Position numbers and translations under genes: made by a program. Positions 18,004-27,365 of a DNA stretch of 64,000 nt are shown here, piece by piece. The DNA comes from Novosphingobium sp. MW5. GTDB lineage: Bacteria > Pseudomonadota > Alphaproteobacteria > Sphingomonadales > Sphingomonadaceae. The notes beneath the pieces were generated by a model, which was given only the letters and a program-made list of their open reading frames with translations, was not told the origin of the DNA and ran no database searches. Where the stretch lies: positions 3,224,001 to 3,288,000 of the forward strand of contig JAPCWB010000001.1 of assembly GCA_025938935.1 (NCBI GenBank). Direction: 5' to 3'. Numbering within the stretch: position 1 is the stretch's first letter; each line of letters opens with the position of its first letter.

Positions 18004-18738
18004 TTACTCCACGATAGCGGCAGCGTCGGCTTCCGCCTCAGCTGCGCTGGCGCCGCCACGACCCAGAAGGTCAGCAACCTTCTTGCCACGGCGCTGGGCA
18101 ACCGACTTCGGCGAAGTCTGGTTGACGAGCGCGTCGAAAGTGGCGCGGATCATGTTGTACGGGTTCGAGGTGCCGACCGACTTGGTCACCACGTCGGCCA
18201 CGCCCAGGCTTTCGAAAACGGCGCGCATCGGGCCACCGGCGATGATGCCGGTACCGGCCGGAGCAGAACGCACGTTGACCTTGCCGGCGCCGAAACGGCC
18301 CTTGCCGTCATGGTGCAGGGTACGGCCTTCCTTGAGCGGAACGCGGACCATCTTCTTCTTGGCGGCTGCGGTAGCCTTGGTGATGGCTTCCGGCACTTCG
18401 CGTGCCTTGCCATGACCGAAGCCGACGCGGCCCTTGCCGTCGCCCACGACGACCAGAGCTGCAAAGCCGAAGCGCTTGCCGCCCTTCACGGTCTTCGAGA
18501 CGCGGTTGATGTGGACGAGCTTTTCAATCAGCTCTTCACCGCCTTCGTCGTCGCCGCCACGGCCACGACGATCGTCACGGCCACCACGGCCACGGCCACG
18601 GTCACCACCGCGATCGTTGCCACCACGGCCACGGCCACGGCCACGACCTTCGGTAGCACCGGCTTCGGCACCCTGCGGGTTTTCAGCGGCGATCGGAGCG
18701 TCGATCACGGCTTCGTTATTGGTTTCGTCTGCCATCAT
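18004..18738 (-). CDS. rpsE: 30S ribosomal protein S5 with Arg/Gly-rich N-terminal extension
   Basis: 244-residue S5 (about 166 in E. coli). The S5 core starts near residue 68 ([20 protein letters not shown]) and includes the double-stranded-RNA-binding domain [22 protein letters not shown] and the C-terminal domain ending in AQRRGK. Before it lies an acidic stretch of 30 residues and then some 35 residues made of RG, RGG and DRGG repeats, encoded by near-perfect CACGGC hexamers. A short acidic tail follows the core. The extension is expected to be disordered and RNA-binding. Position between rplR and rpmD is standard. Confidence 0.96.
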   Translation of the reverse strand: MMADETNNEAVIDAPIAAENPQGAEAGATEGRGRGRGRGGNDRGGDRGRGRGGRDDRRGRGGDDEGGEELIEKLVHINRVSKTVKGGKRFGFAALVVVGDGKGRVGFGHGKAREVPEAITKATAAAKKKMVRVPLKEGRTLHHDGKGRFGAGKVNVRSAPAGTGIIAGGPMRAVFESLGVADVVTKSVGTSNPYNMIRATFDALVNQTSPKSVAQRRGKKVADLLGRGGASAAEAEADAAAIVE

Positions 18739-19088
18739 CAGAACTCCAGCCCGCCTTCACGAGCGGCATCAGCCAGCGCCTTGACGCGGCCATGGAAAAG
18801 GAAGCCGCCGCGATCGAACACGACAGTGGTGACGCCGGCCTTCTTGGCGGCGGCAGCAAGCTCCGCGCCAACCTTGGCAGCCGCATCGACATTGGCGCCG
18901 GGACCCTTCGAACCCTTGGTCAGGGTGCTGGCCGAAGCCAGAGTCTTGCCGGCGGCATCGTCGATGATCTGGGCGTAGATGTGACGGCCCGAACGGTGCA
19001 CCGAAAGCCGCGGACGGCCACCGGCGCGCGCCTTGAGCGCGGTGCGAACGCGCCGACGACGGCGCTCGAAGAGGGACAGCTTGGCCAT
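18738..19088 (-). CDS. rplR: 50S ribosomal protein L18
   Basis: 116-residue L18, which binds 5S rRNA. The conserved core [20 protein letters not shown] and the end AREGGLEF are diagnostic. Its start shares one base with the rplF stop and its stop overlaps the rpsE start, so the three are tightly coupled. Confidence 0.97.
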   Translation of the reverse strand: MAKLSLFERRRRRVRTALKARAGGRPRLSVHRSGRHIYAQIIDDAAGKTLASASTLTKGSKGPGANVDAAAKVGAELAAAAKKAGVTTVVFDRGGFLFHGRVKALADAAREGGLEF

Positions 19089-19622
19089 TACTTCTTCTTC
19101 CCTTCCTTGCGGAAGATGAACTCGCCGCGGTACTTGATACCCTTGCCCTTGTAGGGTTCGGGCTTGCGCCAGCGACGGATCTCGGCCGCAACCTGGCCGA
19201 CCTTCTGCTTGTCGATACCGGAGATCTCGACGGTGGTGTTGTCAGGCGTCTTGATCTCGATGCCTTCGGGCACCGCGAAATCGACGTCGTGGCTGTAGCC
19301 GAGCTGCAGCTTCAGGTTCTTGCCCTGAGCGTTGGCGCGGTAACCGACACCGGTGATTTCGAGGACCTTGGTGTAGCCACTGGGTGACACCGGTCACGAG
19401 GTTGTCGACCAGCGTGCGCTGCATGCCCCAGAAGGCACGCGCCTGCTTGGTATCGTTGGCGGGCAGCACCGAAATGCTGTCACCTTCGACCTTGTAGGCG
19501 ATTTCGTCACGCAGGGTCAGGGTCAGGGTGCCCTTAGGACCCTTCACCGTCAGGACGCCATCCGCGATTTCGGCGCTCACGCCGCTCGGGATAGAAACCG
19601 GCTTCTTGCCAATGCGGCTCAT
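19088..19622 (-). CDS. rplF: 50S ribosomal protein L6, interrupted by a one-base frameshift
   Basis: L6 is encoded in two frames. The first runs from ATG 19622 ([15 protein letters not shown]) to about residue 80 (LVTGVTQ); the second resumes with [15 protein letters not shown] and ends at 19088. Removing one base, the A at 19379 on the plus strand, restores 177 residues of normal L6 with both domains. L6 is essential in E. coli and needed for the GTPase centre, so the extra base is probably a sequencing or assembly error rather than a real loss. No shift-prone heptamer is evident at the site. Confidence 0.9.
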
Positions 19623-20017
19623 CAGAACACCTCCGCCAGCACTTCGCCACCGACGTTCTGGGCGCGCGCTTCGGCATCCGAAAGCACGCCACGCGGCGTC
19701 GAGACGATGGTGATGCCAAGGCCGTTGCGAATGATCGGAAGTTCCTTCGAACCCGAATAGACGCGGCGGCCCGGCTTGGAGACACGAGCGACGTGCTTGA
19801 TGGCGGGTTCGCCTTCAAAGTACTTCAGCTCGATGCGCAGCTGCGGGTGGGCGCCGGTGGCGTCCTCCGAATAGCCGCGGATATAGCCTTCGCGCTGCAG
19901 AACTTCGAGCACGCGGGCGCGCAGCTTCGAAGCCGGCGAAAGGACGGAGTCCTTCTTCGCACGCTGGCCGTTACGGATGCGGGTGAGCAGATCACCCAGG
20001 GGATCGGTCAATGCCAT
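19622..20017 (-). CDS. rpsH: 30S ribosomal protein S8
   Basis: 131-residue S8, the central-domain 16S rRNA binder that in E. coli also represses the spc operon. Signatures: [18 protein letters not shown] at the start and [19 protein letters not shown] near the end. The stop shares one base with the rplF ATG. Confidence 0.97.
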   Translation of the reverse strand: MALTDPLGDLLTRIRNGQRAKKDSVLSPASKLRARVLEVLQREGYIRGYSEDATGAHPQLRIELKYFEGEPAIKHVARVSKPGRRVYSGSKELPIIRNGLGITIVSTPRGVLSDAEARAQNVGGEVLAEVF

Positions 20018-20027
20018 CGGATGATCC

Positions 20028-20333
20028 TTACCAGCTCGACTTCGTCACACCCGGAATCATGCCCTTGTTGGCAAGATCACGGAGCTCGATGCGGCACAGG
20101 CCGAATTTGCGATAGTAGCCGCGGGGGCGGCCGGTGGTGGCGCAGCGGTTGCGGATGCGGGTCGGGTTCGCATTGCGCGGCAGCTCTGCCATCTTGAGGC
20201 GGGCCATCAGGCGCTCGCCATCGTCGAGCGCTTCGTTATCAGCCGTCGCCTTGAGCGCAGCATACTTTGCTGCGTACTTGGCAACGAGCTTCTTGCGACG
20301 CTCATTCTTGTTCACGGAACTCAGTTTCGCCAT
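20028..20333 (-). CDS. rpsN: 30S ribosomal protein S14, zinc-independent form
   Basis: 101-residue S14 of the long, cysteine-motif-free type (only isolated cysteines in [11 protein letters not shown] and [10 protein letters not shown]). The core [20 protein letters not shown] is diagnostic. It lies ten bases before rpsH. Confidence 0.97.
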   Translation of the reverse strand: MAKLSSVNKNERRKKLVAKYAAKYAALKATADNEALDDGERLMARLKMAELPRNANPTRIRNRCATTGRPRGYYRKFGLCRIELRDLANKGMIPGVTKSSW

Positions 20334-20353
20334 GGACTTAAGCTCTCTTCTTC

Positions 20354-20935
20354 TCAGGCAGCCTGCTGCTGGTCAGCAGCTTCCTGGGGGAAAGGGAAAC
20401 CGAACAGGCGAAGCAGCTCGCGCGCTTCGTCGTCGGTCTTGGCAGTGGTGGTAACGATGATGTCCATACCACGCACCTTGTCGATCTGGTCGTAGCTGAT
20501 CTCTGGGAAGATGATCTGCTCCTTCAGGCCCATGGCATAGTTGCCACGGCCGTCGAACGACTTCGGATTGAGACCACGGAAGTCGCGGATGCGGGGCATT
20601 GCGACGGTGATCAGGCGGTCAAGGAATTCGTACATGCGTTCACGGCGCAGGGTAACCTTGCAACCGATCGCCATGCCTTCACGCAGCTTGAACTGCGCGA
20701 TCGACTTCTTCGCCCGGGTCACGACGGCCTTCTGGCCGGCGATCTTTTCCATTTCCTCAACCGCGGTCGTAACCTTCTTGCGGTCCTGCGTGCCTTCGCC
20801 GACGCCCATGTTGAGCGTGATCTTTTCGATCTTCGGCACTTCCATCGCGTTCTTGTAGCCAAACTTTTCAGTCATGGCCTTGGCGATTTCAGCGTCGTAC
20901 TTGGTACGAAGGCGCGGGGTGTACTTGTCAGCCAT
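20354..20935 (-). CDS. rplE: 50S ribosomal protein L5
   Basis: 193-residue L5, contacting 5S rRNA and P-site tRNA. The frame is open further upstream, but ATG 20935 gives the typical [14 protein letters not shown] and overlaps the rplX stop by eight bases. Core motifs are [10 protein letters not shown] and [19 protein letters not shown] short Gln/Ala tail (EAADQQQAA) ends the protein. Confidence 0.97.
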   Translation of the reverse strand: MADKYTPRLRTKYDAEIAKAMTEKFGYKNAMEVPKIEKITLNMGVGEGTQDRKKVTTAVEEMEKIAGQKAVVTRAKKSIAQFKLREGMAIGCKVTLRRERMYEFLDRLITVAMPRIRDFRGLNPKSFDGRGNYAMGLKEQIIFPEISYDQIDKVRGMDIIVTTTAKTDDEARELLRLFGFPFPQEAADQQQAA

Positions 20936-21245
20936 CGATCTTCTCCCCGGACTTGACGGCCACGCGGACCTTCTTTCCGTCCTTGGTTTCGAAACGCACG
21001 CGGCTGGCCTTGCCATCAACCGCGATGCCGACCTTGGAGATCGCCATCGGCGCTTCACGGCGTTCGATGCCGCCCTGCGGGTTGATCTGGCTCGGCTTGC
21101 GGTGACGGGTGATCACGTTCGCACCCGAAACGACGACCTTGCCATCCTTCGGCAGGACCTGGAGCACGGTGCCGACATGGCCCTTGCTCTTGCCCGAACG
21201 GACGACGACCTGGTCACCCTTCTTGATCTTCGAAGCAGCCATCAC
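20928..21245 (-). CDS. rplX: 50S ribosomal protein L24
   Basis: 105-residue L24, an assembly initiator of the large subunit. The KOW-type start [20 protein letters not shown] and the segment [10 protein letters not shown] identify it. It overlaps rplN by four bases and rplE by eight. Confidence 0.97.
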   Translation of the reverse strand: MMAASKIKKGDQVVVRSGKSKGHVGTVLQVLPKDGKVVVSGANVITRHRKPSQINPQGGIERREAPMAISKVGIAVDGKASRVRFETKDGKKVRVAVKSGEKIDG

Positions 21246-21610
21246 AGCACCTCCGGCGCAAGCGAGATGATCTTCATGAAGCCCTTGGCGCGCAGTTCGC
21301 GAACCACGGGGCCGAAGATACGGGTGCCGATGGGCTCTTCGTTCTTGCCGACGAGCACAGCGGCGTTGCTGTCGAAGCGGATCACCGAACCGTCGGCGCG
21401 GCGCACTTCCTTGCGGGTACGCACGATGACGGCGCGGTGCACGTCACCCTTCTTCACCTTGGTGCGCGGCTGCGCTTCCTTGATCGACACCACGATGATG
21501 TCGCCGACGCCCGCAACACGACGCTTCGACCCGCCCAGTACCTTGATGCACTGGACGCGCTTGGCGCCGCTGTTGTCCGCGACGTCGAGATTGGATTGCA
21601 TCTGGATCAT
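21242..21610 (-). CDS. rplN: 50S ribosomal protein L14
   Basis: 122-residue L14. It starts [19 protein letters not shown] and contains [14 protein letters not shown] and [10 protein letters not shown], all conserved. A 120-bp gap to rpsQ upstream is unusually long for this operon and contains a repeat hairpin. Confidence 0.98.
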   Translation of the reverse strand: MIQMQSNLDVADNSGAKRVQCIKVLGGSKRRVAGVGDIIVVSIKEAQPRTKVKKGDVHRAVIVRTRKEVRRADGSVIRFDSNAAVLVGKNEEPIGTRIFGPVVRELRAKGFMKIISLAPEVL

Positions 21611-21689
21611 GGATCCGGTTCCTTCTCAACGGCTTACCGGGACTTGCCCGGCAGTTCCAAAAAAGTCTAGTTTGGTCGCTTCACGAACC

Positions 21690-21712
21690 GGAAAAGTGGA
21701 ACCCACTTTTCC
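21690..21712. repeat. 10-bp perfect hairpin repeat between rpsQ and rplN
   Basis: GGAAAAGTGG and CCACTTTTCC are perfect arms around AAC, extended outward by TTCAC/GTGAA. Elements of this GGAAAAGTGG form are, as I recall, dispersed in sphingomonad genomes. It occupies the only long gap in the rplC-rpmD half of the operon. Confidence 0.55.
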
Positions 21713-21730
21713 TGTGAAACTCCCGGTAAC

Positions 21731-22000
21731 TTAAACGTCGGCTTCCACGGCGGCGGTCTTGCCCGCGGTCACGCGCTCGATCACCTTCCAGGTCTTCAAC
21801 TTGGAATAGGGAGCGGTTTCCTCAATGCGGACAACTTCGCCGGCCTTGAAGGCGTTGGCTTCGTCATGCGCGTGGTACTTCTTCGAGCGGCGGATGATCT
21901 TCCCGTAGAGGGGGTGCTTCACCTTGCGCTCGACCTTGACCACGACGGTCTTGTCGGTCTTGTCGGAGACGACGGTGCCGATCAGAATACGCTTGGGCAT
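21731..22000 (-). CDS. rpsQ: 30S ribosomal protein S17
   Basis: 89-residue S17, a primary 16S rRNA binder. The OB-fold core [20 protein letters not shown] and [14 protein letters not shown] are diagnostic. It starts 12 bases after rpmC. Confidence 0.97.
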   Translation of the reverse strand: MPKRILIGTVVSDKTDKTVVVKVERKVKHPLYGKIIRRSKKYHAHDEANAFKAGEVVRIEETAPYSKLKTWKVIERVTAGKTAAVEADV

Positions 22001-22011
22001 TCGTCTGCTCC

Positions 22012-22230
22012 TTACTTGGCCGCGCGGGCGCGTTCGCCCTGCAGCGTCTTGATACGGGCGATGTCGCGGCGCACTTCCTTGATGCGCGCGGGACGCTCGA
22101 GCTGGTTCGTCGCGGCCTGGAAGCGCAGGTTGAATGCCTCGCGCTTCAGGTCGTGCAGCTGTTCGCCAAGCTGATCGTCAGACTTGGTACGCATGTCCTC
22201 GACGCCCTTGGTGGTGTTCTTGGCCATCAT
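22012..22230 (-). CDS. rpmC: 50S ribosomal protein L29
   Basis: 72-residue L29 near the exit tunnel. It contains [20 protein letters not shown] and [10 protein letters not shown], the two helices of the family. Two adjacent ATG codons at 22230 and 22227 are possible; the first overlaps the rplP stop. Confidence 0.95.
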   Translation of the reverse strand: MMAKNTTKGVEDMRTKSDDQLGEQLHDLKREAFNLRFQAATNQLERPARIKEVRRDIARIKTLQGERARAAK

Positions 22231-22661
22231 TCGCCTCCCAGGTGCGAGGTGTCACCCAGGCGGGCGATAACCTTGGTCTTGATCGGCAGCTTCATGGCCG
22301 CGCGGCTGAACGCTTCAGCTGCGAGCGGACCGGCGACGCCGTCGAGTTCGAACAGGACGCGACCCGGCTTTACGCGGGCTGCCCAGTATTCGATCGAGCC
22401 CTTGCCCTTGCCCTGACGGACTTCGGCGGGCTTCTTCGAAACCGGCACGTCGGGGAACACGCGGATCCACAGGCGTCCCTGACGCTTGATGTGGCGCGTG
22501 ATCGCACGGCGAGCCGCTTCGATCTGGCGGGCGGTGATGCGTTCCGGTTCGAGCGCCTTGAGGCCGTACGAGCCGAAGTTCAGCTCGGTGCCGCCCTTGG
22601 CATCGCCCTTGATCCGGCCCTTGAAGGCCTTGCGGAACTTCATTTTCTTGGGTTGCAGCAT
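22227..22661 (-). CDS. rplP: 50S ribosomal protein L16
   Basis: 144-residue L16 near the peptidyl-transferase centre. [16 protein letters not shown] at the start and [20 protein letters not shown] near the end are typical. It follows rpsC by three bases and overlaps rpmC. Confidence 0.98.
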   Translation of the reverse strand: MLQPKKMKFRKAFKGRIKGDAKGGTELNFGSYGLKALEPERITARQIEAARRAITRHIKRQGRLWIRVFPDVPVSKKPAEVRQGKGKGSIEYWAARVKPGRVLFELDGVAGPLAAEAFSRAAMKLPIKTKVIARLGDTSHLGGE

Positions 22662-22664
22662 GAC

Positions 22665-23375
22665 TTAGTTCCTGCGGTCATCGCGCGCCGGGCGCACGCC
22701 GGAGGTCTGGGCCTCCATCATCAGGCGGTCCTGGGCCATCGGGTCGTGGCCAAGGATTTCACCCTTGAAAATCCAGCACTTGATGCCGATGATCCCGTAT
22801 GCGGTCAGCGCTTCGGCTTCGGCATAGTCGATATTGGCGCGCAGCGTGTGAGCCGGGACGCGGCCTTCACGATACGATTCAATGCGGGCGATTTCCGCGC
22901 CGCCAAGACGGCCGCCGCAGGTGATCTTGATGCCTTCGGCACCCAGACGCATGGCGGACTGCATGGCGCGCTTCATCGCGCGGCGGAAAGCGACGCGGCG
23001 GATCAGCTGGTCGGCAATGCCCTGGGCAACGAGCTTGGCATCGACTTCCGGCTTGCGGATTTCGACGATGTTCAGCTTGACGTCGCCGTCGGTCATCTTG
23101 GCAAGCTGCGAGCGCAGCTTTTCGATGTCCGCACCCTTCTTGCCGATGATGACACCCGGACGGGCGGCATAGATCGACACGCGGCAGGTCTTGGCCGGAC
23201 GCTCGATGACGACCTTGGAAATCGCTGCCTGCGGCAGGGTTTCCATGACGAACTTGCGCATCTTGAGGTCTTCCTCAAGCAGCTTCGCATAGCTCTTGCC
23301 TTCGGCGTACCAGCGGCTGTCCCAGGTCCGGTTGATCTGGAGGCGCAGGCCGATCGGATTGCTCTTATGACCCAT
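22665..23375 (-). CDS. rpsC: 30S ribosomal protein S3
   Basis: 236-residue S3, part of the mRNA entry channel. It starts [20 protein letters not shown] and has the KH domain motif [14 protein letters not shown] and the C-terminal [14 protein letters not shown]. It is followed by rplP and preceded two bases by rplV. Confidence 0.98.
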   Translation of the reverse strand: MGHKSNPIGLRLQINRTWDSRWYAEGKSYAKLLEEDLKMRKFVMETLPQAAISKVVIERPAKTCRVSIYAARPGVIIGKKGADIEKLRSQLAKMTDGDVKLNIVEIRKPEVDAKLVAQGIADQLIRRVAFRRAMKRAMQSAMRLGAEGIKITCGGRLGGAEIARIESYREGRVPAHTLRANIDYAEAEALTAYGIIGIKCWIFKGEILGHDPMAQDRLMMEAQTSGVRPARDDRRN

Positions 23376-23377
23376 GA

Positions 23378-23755
23378 TCAGGCCTCCTCGACTTGACGGA
23401 CAACGATCCGCAGCCGGCTGAACGGCTTGAGGATGCGGGTCGACTTGCCGCGACCACGGGTGTGGAAGCGCTTCATGGTGATCGACTTGCCAACCGAGGC
23501 TTCCGCCACGACGAGCGAGTCGACGTCCAGGTTGTGGTTGTTCTCGGCATTGGCGATCGCCGAAGCGAGAACCTTGCGCGCGTCAACCGCCATGCCCTTC
23601 TTGGAGAAGGCCAGGATGTTCATCGCGTCCTCGGCCTTGCGGCCGCGGATCAGGGCCGCAACGAGGTTCAGCTTCTGGGCCGAACCGCGGATCTGCGTGC
23701 CGACCGAGAGCGCCTCGTTGTCAGCAACGCGGCGGGGGGCTTTCTGCTTGCTCAT
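23378..23755 (-). CDS. rplV: 50S ribosomal protein L22
   Basis: 125-residue L22, lining the exit tunnel. Core motifs [20 protein letters not shown] and [18 protein letters not shown] are present. Its ATG shares one base with the rpsS stop. Confidence 0.97.
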   Translation of the reverse strand: MSKQKAPRRVADNEALSVGTQIRGSAQKLNLVAALIRGRKAEDAMNILAFSKKGMAVDARKVLASAIANAENNHNLDVDSLVVAEASVGKSITMKRFHTRGRGKSTRILKPFSRLRIVVRQVEEA

Positions 23756-24033
23756 CAGCGCTTGCCCTTCTTGTCAGCGGCGTGGCCGGGGAACGTGCGC
23801 GTGGGCGCAAATTCACCAAGCTTGTGGCCGACCATCTCTTCCGAGACGGAAACCGGGATGAACTTGTGCCCGTTGTAGACGTTGAACGTCAGACCAACGA
23901 ACTGCGGCAGGATCGTCGAACGGCGCGACCAGGTCTTGATCGGCGCGGCGCGGCTGCCTGCATCCTGAGCGGCTTCCGCCTTCTTCAGCAGGTGCAGGTC
24001 GACGAAGGGGCCCTTCCATACGGAGCGTGCCAT
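23755..24033 (-). CDS. rpsS: 30S ribosomal protein S19
   Basis: 92-residue S19 of the small-subunit head. [18 protein letters not shown] and [19 protein letters not shown] are diagnostic. Six bases separate it from rplB. Confidence 0.98.
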   Translation of the reverse strand: MARSVWKGPFVDLHLLKKAEAAQDAGSRAAPIKTWSRRSTILPQFVGLTFNVYNGHKFIPVSVSEEMVGHKLGEFAPTRTFPGHAADKKGKR

Positions 24034-24039
24034 GGTCGC

Positions 24040-24876
24040 TTACCTCTTCTTCTTCGCGTGGCGCGACCGGATGATCATGCCATCGGTGCGCTTGTTGTGG
24101 CGGGTACGGGCACCCTTGGTCGGCTTGCCCCACGGGGTGACCGGATGACGGCCACCCGAGGTGCGGCCTTCACCACCACCGTGCGGGTGGTCGACCGGGT
24201 TCTTGGCGACACCGCGGGTCAGCGGGCGGATGCCCTTCCAGCGGTTGCGGCCAGCCTTGGCGAGATTGGTGTTCTGGTTGTCGGGGTTCGAAACCGCGCC
24301 AACCGTGCCCATGCAATCGCCGCGCAGGTAGCGCTGCTCGCCCGAGTTCAGGCGGACGATGACCATGCCGCGGTCACGACCGACGACCTGGACATAGGTG
24401 CCTGCCGAACGGGCGATCTGGCCGCCCTTGCCCGGCTTCATCTCCACGTTGTGGCAGATGGTGCCGACCGGCATGGTGCTGAGCAGCATTGCGTTGCCCG
24501 GCTTCACGTCGGTCTTTTCACCGGCAACAACAGTATCGCCAACGGCGAGGCGCTGCGGCGCGATGATGTAGGCCTGCTCGCCGTCCTCATACTTGATGAG
24601 AGCGATGAACGCGGTGCGGTTGGGATCGTACTCGAGCCGCTCGACGGTTGCGGGGGCGTCCCACTTCCGGCGCTTGAAGTCGATGTAGCGATACTTCTGC
24701 TTGTGACCGCCGGCGATACCGCGCGAGGTGACGTGGCCCTTGTTGTTACGGCCACCGGTCTTGCGCTTGCCTTCGGTGAGAGCCTTGACGGGCTTGCCCT
24801 TCCACAGCGACGACTTGTCGACGAGGATCAGGCCGCGCCGTGCGGGGCTGGTCGGGTTATAGTTCTTGAGTGCCAT
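24040..24876 (-). CDS. rplB: 50S ribosomal protein L2
   Basis: 278-residue L2, required for subunit association and peptidyl transfer. The near-universal [16 protein letters not shown] and the start [16 protein letters not shown] are visible; the functionally important His is in the DHPHGGG motif. Confidence 0.98.
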   Translation of the reverse strand: MALKNYNPTSPARRGLILVDKSSLWKGKPVKALTEGKRKTGGRNNKGHVTSRGIAGGHKQKYRYIDFKRRKWDAPATVERLEYDPNRTAFIALIKYEDGEQAYIIAPQRLAVGDTVVAGEKTDVKPGNAMLLSTMPVGTICHNVEMKPGKGGQIARSAGTYVQVVGRDRGMVIVRLNSGEQRYLRGDCMGTVGAVSNPDNQNTNLAKAGRNRWKGIRPLTRGVAKNPVDHPHGGGEGRTSGGRHPVTPWGKPTKGARTRHNKRTDGMIIRSRHAKKKR

Positions 24877-24886
24877 TGTCCGCGCC

Positions 24887-25192
24887 TCAGATACCGGAGG
24901 TCACGTCGATCGACTGGCCTTCAGCCAGGCGAACTACGGCCTTCTTGAAATCCGAACGGCGATAGGGCTTGCCCTTCCACCGCTTCGTCTTGCCCTTCTG
25001 GGTCAGCGTGTTCACGCCCACCACCTTCACGTCGAAGAGAGCTTCGACGGCCGCCTTGATCTGCGGCTTGGTCGCCTCACCGGTGACCTTGAAGACGACA
25101 GCGTTGTTCTCGCTGAGCAGCGTCGTCTTTTCGGTGATGTGGGGACCCACGATCACGTCATAGTGACGCGTGTCGATTGCAGCCTTAGCCAT
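24887..25192 (-). CDS. rplW: 50S ribosomal protein L23
   Basis: 101-residue L23, the docking site for trigger factor and SRP at the tunnel exit. It contains [15 protein letters not shown] and [19 protein letters not shown]. The start overlaps the rplD stop by eight bases. Confidence 0.97.
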   Translation of the reverse strand: MAKAAIDTRHYDVIVGPHITEKTTLLSENNAVVFKVTGEATKPQIKAAVEALFDVKVVGVNTLTQKGKTKRWKGKPYRRSDFKKAVVRLAEGQSIDVTSGI

Positions 25193-25811
25193 TGAAACGT
25201 GCCTCCAGCTTTTCGACAGCAGCGCGGGTCAGCACCAGCGTGTCATGCTTCAGGATGTCGTAGACGTTGGCACCGACGGCGGGGAGCACGTTGACACCGA
25301 TCAGGTTACCGGTCGCGCGGGCAAAGCCCTCGTTCACGGCTTCACCGTCGATGACCAGCACCTTCTTGCCCCAGTTCGCCTTGGCGAGCTGAGCGGCAAC
25401 AGCCTTGGTCTTGGCGTCCTTGACGTCGAGGGTGTCGACGATCACGAGACCGGTCTTGGCCTTGCTCGACAGGGCCATCTTGAGGCCCAGCGCGCGGATC
25501 TTCTTGTTCAGCGAGGGGTTGAAGTCACGAACGCGGGGTCCGTGAGCCTTGCCACCGCCGATGAAGATCGGCGCAGCGCGGTCACCATGACGAGCGGTAC
25601 CGCCGCCCTTCTGGTTGCCGAACTTCTTGCCGGTGCGTGCCACGTCCGAGCGCTCGCGAGCACCGCGGGCAGTGCCGCGACGGTTCTCGAGCTGCCAGGT
25701 GACAACGCGGTGAAGGATGTCGGCGCGCGGTTCGAGACCGAACACGGCATCCGAAAGCTCGATGTCGCCCTTGCCGGCGGTGCCATCGAGGTTCTGAAGC
25801 TTGACCTTCAC
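25185..25811 (-). CDS. rplD: 50S ribosomal protein L4
   Basis: 208-residue L4; in E. coli it also represses the S10 operon. The tunnel-lining loop region with [20 protein letters not shown] and [19 protein letters not shown] segment is intact. It is three bases downstream of rplC. Confidence 0.97.
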   Translation of the reverse strand: MKVKLQNLDGTAGKGDIELSDAVFGLEPRADILHRVVTWQLENRRGTARGARERSDVARTGKKFGNQKGGGTARHGDRAAPIFIGGGKAHGPRVRDFNPSLNKKIRALGLKMALSSKAKTGLVIVDTLDVKDAKTKAVAAQLAKANWGKKVLVIDGEAVNEGFARATGNLIGVNVLPAVGANVYDILKHDTLVLTRAAVEKLEARFNG

Positions 25812-25814
25812 GGC

Positions 25815-26573
25815 TTAGCCCTCCTGACCTTCGGTCGCTTCGACAGCCGGTGCTTCTTCAGCAGGGGTGTCGGCAGCAGCCGGAGCGTTGTTGTTTGCAG
25901 CCTGCTTCAGGCCGGCGGGATAGGGAGCCTCTGCGTGGCGGGCGACCTTGACGGCGTCCTTCACGGTCAGCCAGGTGTTCTTCGAACCCGGGACCGAACC
26001 CTTGACGAAGATCAGGCCGCGCTCATCGTCAACGCGGACGACTTCGAGGTTCTGCTGGGTGCGCTGGCGATCGCCCATGTGACCGGCCATCTTCTTGTTC
26101 TTGAAGACGCGGCCCGGATCCTGGCGGTTACCCGTCGAACCGTGTGCACGGTGGCTGATCGAAACGCCGTGGGTGGCGCGCATACCGCCGAAGCCCCAAC
26201 GCTTCATGGCGCCGGCGAAGCCCTTGCCCTGTGTGTGGCCGCCAACGTCGACCAGCTGGCCAACCGCAAAGTGCGAGGCCGCGATCGTCGAGCCGACTTC
26301 GAGGAGCGCATCGTCCGCAACGCGGAATTCGACGACTTCCTGCTTCAGTTCGACTTCAGCCTTGGCGAAGTGTTCGCGCTGCGGCTTGGCAACATTCTTC
26401 TGCTTGGCAACGCCCGCACCCAGCTGGACCGCGACATAGCCGTCACGTTCAGCGGTACGAACCGAAACCACCTGGCAATTCTCCAGCGACAGCACGGTAA
26501 CCGGCACATGCCGTCCGTCGTCCTGGAAAAGGCGGGTCATCCCCACCTTCTTAGCGATCACGCCGGTGCGCAT
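25815..26573 (-). CDS. rplC: 50S ribosomal protein L3 with acidic C-terminal tail
   Basis: 252-residue L3. The core is conserved ([40 protein letters not shown] with the Gln that is methylated in E. coli). About 35 residues beyond the usual end are rich in Ala, Pro and Glu ([20 protein letters not shown]), probably disordered. The start ATG 26573 has GGAG eight bases upstream. A strongly structured 268-bp gap separates it from rpsJ. Confidence 0.97.
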   Translation of the reverse strand: MRTGVIAKKVGMTRLFQDDGRHVPVTVLSLENCQVVSVRTAERDGYVAVQLGAGVAKQKNVAKPQREHFAKAEVELKQEVVEFRVADDALLEVGSTIAASHFAVGQLVDVGGHTQGKGFAGAMKRWGFGGMRATHGVSISHRAHGSTGNRQDPGRVFKNKKMAGHMGDRQRTQQNLEVVRVDDERGLIFVKGSVPGSKNTWLTVKDAVKVARHAEAPYPAGLKQAANNNAPAAADTPAEEAPAVEATEGQEG

Positions 26574-26841
26574 GATCCATTCTCCTACAGAGGCCTGTGA
26601 GGACCATCCCCACAGGCGTGTTCAGCCCGATTGTGTGATACGAGCCCCGTCCGGGCTGAGTGCCTCTTCCGAAGAAGAAGCGAGACGGGGGACGCATGCC
26701 CGGGGCAAGCCCCGGAGGTATCCCTTGTGTCCTCAACTATCGCTGAGGCTCTGTCTCGTCGCAGGCAAGAGGCCTGCTTGGAGCCGGGCCGAAACCCGGA
26801 AGGATGTGGACCCGAAGGTCCGAAACTTTGGATCGAGCGGC
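26574..26841 (-). promoter_or_regulatory. Structured rpsJ-rplC intergenic RNA with eight hairpins
   Basis: Eight inverted repeats follow each other in the transcribed strand: 26808-26821 (UUCG loop), 26784-26799 (UUCG), 26761-26777, 26731-26748, 26700-26715 (CCGGGG stem), 26662-26681 (8-bp stem with C(UUCG)G), 26643-26657 and 26594-26616. The last ends some 12 bases before the rplC Shine-Dalgarno. No open frame is seen. The layout suggests a cis-acting leader, possibly for L3/L4 autoregulation, but it matches no leader I know. Confidence 0.5.
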
Positions 26842-27153
26842 TTAGGCCAGCTTGATTTCCACGTTAACGCCAGCAGCCAGGTCGAGCTTCATCAGCGCGT
26901 CGACGGTGGTGGCGTTGGGCTGCACGATGTCGAGCAGCCGCTTGTAGGTGCGAACTTCGAACTGCTCACGCGACTTCTTGTCGATGTGCGGTCCGCGGTT
27001 CACGGTGAACTTTTCAATTCTCGTCGGCAGAGGAATGGGGCCCCGGATAAGCGCGCCGGTGCGGCGGGCGGTATCCGCAATTTCGCCGGTCGCCTGGTCA
27101 AGCACGCGGTGATCGAATGCCTTGAGACGAATGCGAATATTCTGAGCTTCCAT
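26842..27153 (-). CDS. rpsJ: 30S ribosomal protein S10
   Basis: 103-residue S10, which also acts as the antitermination factor NusE. The motifs [18 protein letters not shown] and [19 protein letters not shown] are diagnostic. It opens the S10 operon; a promoter-like sequence lies about 65 bp upstream, and an HNH-like gene separates it from tuf. Confidence 0.98.
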   Translation of the reverse strand: MEAQNIRIRLKAFDHRVLDQATGEIADTARRTGALIRGPIPLPTRIEKFTVNRGPHIDKKSREQFEVRTYKRLLDIVQPNATTVDALMKLDLAAGVNVEIKLA

Positions 27154-27214
27154 TGTGTCCTACCGATGAGAAAGAGCAAAAGGGCATGCGCCCCAACTGA
27201 ATTCGAGCCGCGCC

Positions 27215-27243
27215 CCTACAGTGCATGTTGGATCTCGCGCAAG
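27215..27243 (-). promoter_or_regulatory. Possible rpsJ (S10 operon) promoter
   Basis: On the minus strand CTTGCG (27243-27238), a 17-bp spacer and TGTAGG (27220-27215), followed by a GC-rich start region. The CTTG type -35 is acceptable for alphaproteobacterial housekeeping sigma factor, but the -10 is weak. Confidence 0.3.
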
Positions 27244-27365
27244 CCCCTTTTCTTGCGGAAATTCGCCATTCCCGAAGGCTGGCCCCCTGCCCTCGCTGCC
27301 GCGCAACATTATGACCGGTTCAGCTGTTTCCGCGCAATACAAGCGCATGGCGGCAGCCGCTCGCC

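Noticed and set aside
18540..18650. A tandem repeat that might be a CRISPR array or minisatellite
   Set aside because: It is the CACGGC-type hexamer run encoding the Arg/Gly extension of S5, in frame, with no spacers.
19370..19395. Programmed frameshifting in rplF
   Set aside because: There is no slippery heptamer or downstream structure that would make a shift efficient, and L6 is needed in full amounts. A sequence error is simpler.
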